DNA of 64,000 nt. Source: an uncultured Lacinutrix sp. (GTDB taxonomy: Bacteria; Bacteroidota; Bacteroidia; Flavobacteriales; Flavobacteriaceae). A program made the position numbers and the translations under genes. Location of the stretch: positions 64,001 through 128,000 of the forward strand of contig NZ_CANMRQ010000001.1 of assembly GCF_947500325.1 (NCBI RefSeq), written 5' to 3'. Below, in pieces: positions 63,172 through 64,000 of the stretch (position 1 is the stretch's first letter; the number at the start of each line of letters is the position of its first letter). The notes below the pieces were generated by a model. It saw only the letters and a program-made list of their open reading frames with translations, searched no databases and was not told the DNA's origin.

Positions 63172-64000
63172 ATGAATAAAAAAATAATACTACTACTCCT
63201 TTTTACACTAGTATTTAGTTTTGGGTATTCCCAAACATCTAACACTAGTGCTTTTGAGAGTAAGTTAGAAGCTTTAGCTAAAACTAAAACAGGTTTAAAT
63301 GATGTTGTAAGAATTGATTTGTCTGGATTAACACTTTACGATTTTTTAATTACAATTGCAGAAGAACACAAACTAAATGTAAGTGCAGATGCGACATTAA
63401 ATCAACAAGTTAGCAGTAATTTTTTCGATATAAATGTTAAAGATGTTTTTCTGTTTTTAGTGAAGAAATATAATTTAGAAGCAGATGTTACAAATAGTAT
63501 TATTGTTTTTAATCAAAAAAAGGAAATAGAAAAGGTAGAAAAACCTAAACCTCTTAAAAAAATAGATGTTAGCTATAATAATAAAAACAATTTTTTATCT
63601 ATTAAATTAAAAAACGATTCTCTTCCAAGAGTTGCGCAAGCAATTACAGATGCTTCACAAAAAAACATAATATTATCGCCAGAAGTTAAAGGAGAAAAGG
63701 TGTCTTCTTATATCTTAAACAGGCCATTTAAACAAGTAATAGAAATGATGGCTAAATCTAATGGTTTAGTATTAACCGAAGATGAAAATGACAATTATTA
63801 TTTAGAAAAAGATACTGCTCCCAAACCAGATAAAACATCTAGACCAAAAACGGGATCTAGTAGAAAAAATAGAGGGCAAACATCAAAATATTCTAAAGGA
63901 ACTACTGGAAGTTTTTCTATTGAAACAGATGATCAAGGCTTTTTAAATATTAAAGCATACGAAGCAGATGCTTCAGATATGATTAATGCTGCTTCAGAAA
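63172..64000 (+). CDS. gspD: Secretin GspD-like, 3' part outside window
   Basis: Outer-membrane channel. 276 residues visible; family members have about 650. Signal peptide to FGYSQ; N0 domain (about 40-110) with VRIDLSGLTLYDFLITIAEE; N1-like domain from SLPRVAQAITDASQKN to about 205; then a Ser/Lys/Thr-rich linker (SRPKTGSSRKNRGQTS) and the start of a further N domain. The channel domain lies beyond the window, so the assignment rests on the N domains and its place after gspE. Confidence 0.85.
   Translation, partial: MNKKIILLLLFTLVFSFGYSQTSNTSAFESKLEALAKTKTGLNDVVRIDLSGLTLYDFLITIAEEHKLNVSADATLNQQVSSNFFDINVKDVFLFLVKKYNLEADVTNSIIVFNQKKEIEKVEKPKPLKKIDVSYNNKNNFLSIKLKNDSLPRVAQAITDASQKNIILSPEVKGEKVSSYILNRPFKQVIEMMAKSNGLVLTEDENDNYYLEKDTAPKPDKTSRPKTGSSRKNRGQTSKYSKGTTGSFSIETDDQGFLNIKAYEADASDMINAASE

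Overview
The window is about 64 kb of very AT-rich chromosome from a member of the Flavobacteriaceae (Bacteroidota). Three things point there: promoter -7 boxes of the form TAnnTTTG, a C-terminal type IX secretion sorting domain on a large protease, and family members typical of that group (IPExxxVDY protein, viroplasmin-type RNase H, thrombospondin-type-3/OmpA porin, PID-CTERM-like small protein). No rRNA, tRNA, insertion sequence, prophage or CRISPR array was seen. Genes are dense, and Shine-Dalgarno sites are absent, as is usual for the phylum.

Layout. 1-3.4 kb (minus strand): truncated asd, mscL, alr-tdk. 3.5-7.6 kb (plus): a conserved hypothetical, a DoxX-like protein, rsmI, an M28 peptidase lipoprotein and a uracil-DNA-glycosylase-like protein. 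7.6-18 kb: AhpD-like and OsmC redox genes, GNAT, recJ, an OmpA-domain protein, an MFS carrier, sulfatase and hydrolase lipoproteins, lpxH-like, queD and an unlisted 33-residue membrane peptide translationally coupled to queD. 18.6-31 kb: MATE, Usp, and the two subunits of an AddAB-like helicase-nuclease separated by the major OmpA porin and kbl, then sodB. 31.2-31.7 kb holds two perfect 77-bp copies of what looks like a small RNA with its own terminator. 31.7-43 kb: a long PurF-like protein with a PfkB kinase, rnhA, purN, acpP-fabF-rnc, pyk, dinB, and a CYTH protein. 43-48 kb: a protein with five 41-residue repeats and a T9SS-exported metalloprotease. 48-54 kb: accC-accB-fabH-rpmF-yceD-pdxA facing ribE.

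The last 10 kb is the unusual part. At 54.3-57.5 kb one uninterrupted ORF encodes full-length glycerol kinase fused to full-length glycerol-3-phosphate dehydrogenase, two consecutive steps of glycerol catabolism. From 57.6 kb to the window end runs a compact type II secretion / type IV pilus-like operon: four prepilin-like proteins, an inner-membrane platform protein, a small GxGD prepilin peptidase, a motor ATPase with a tetracysteine zinc motif, and a secretin cut by the window end. All four prepilins appear to have Ala instead of Gly before the cleavage site. The first of them lacks Glu at +5 and carries a large predicted beta-solenoid (bactofilin-like) region, a combination I do not recognise.

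How the genes combine: acpP/fabF and accBC/fabH are two fatty-acid-synthesis clusters. The fused glycerol enzyme would feed glycerol to dihydroxyacetone phosphate and on to pyruvate kinase. The envelope genes (porin, lipoproteins, T9SS substrate, pilus-like machine) suggest a surface-active marine-type heterotroph.
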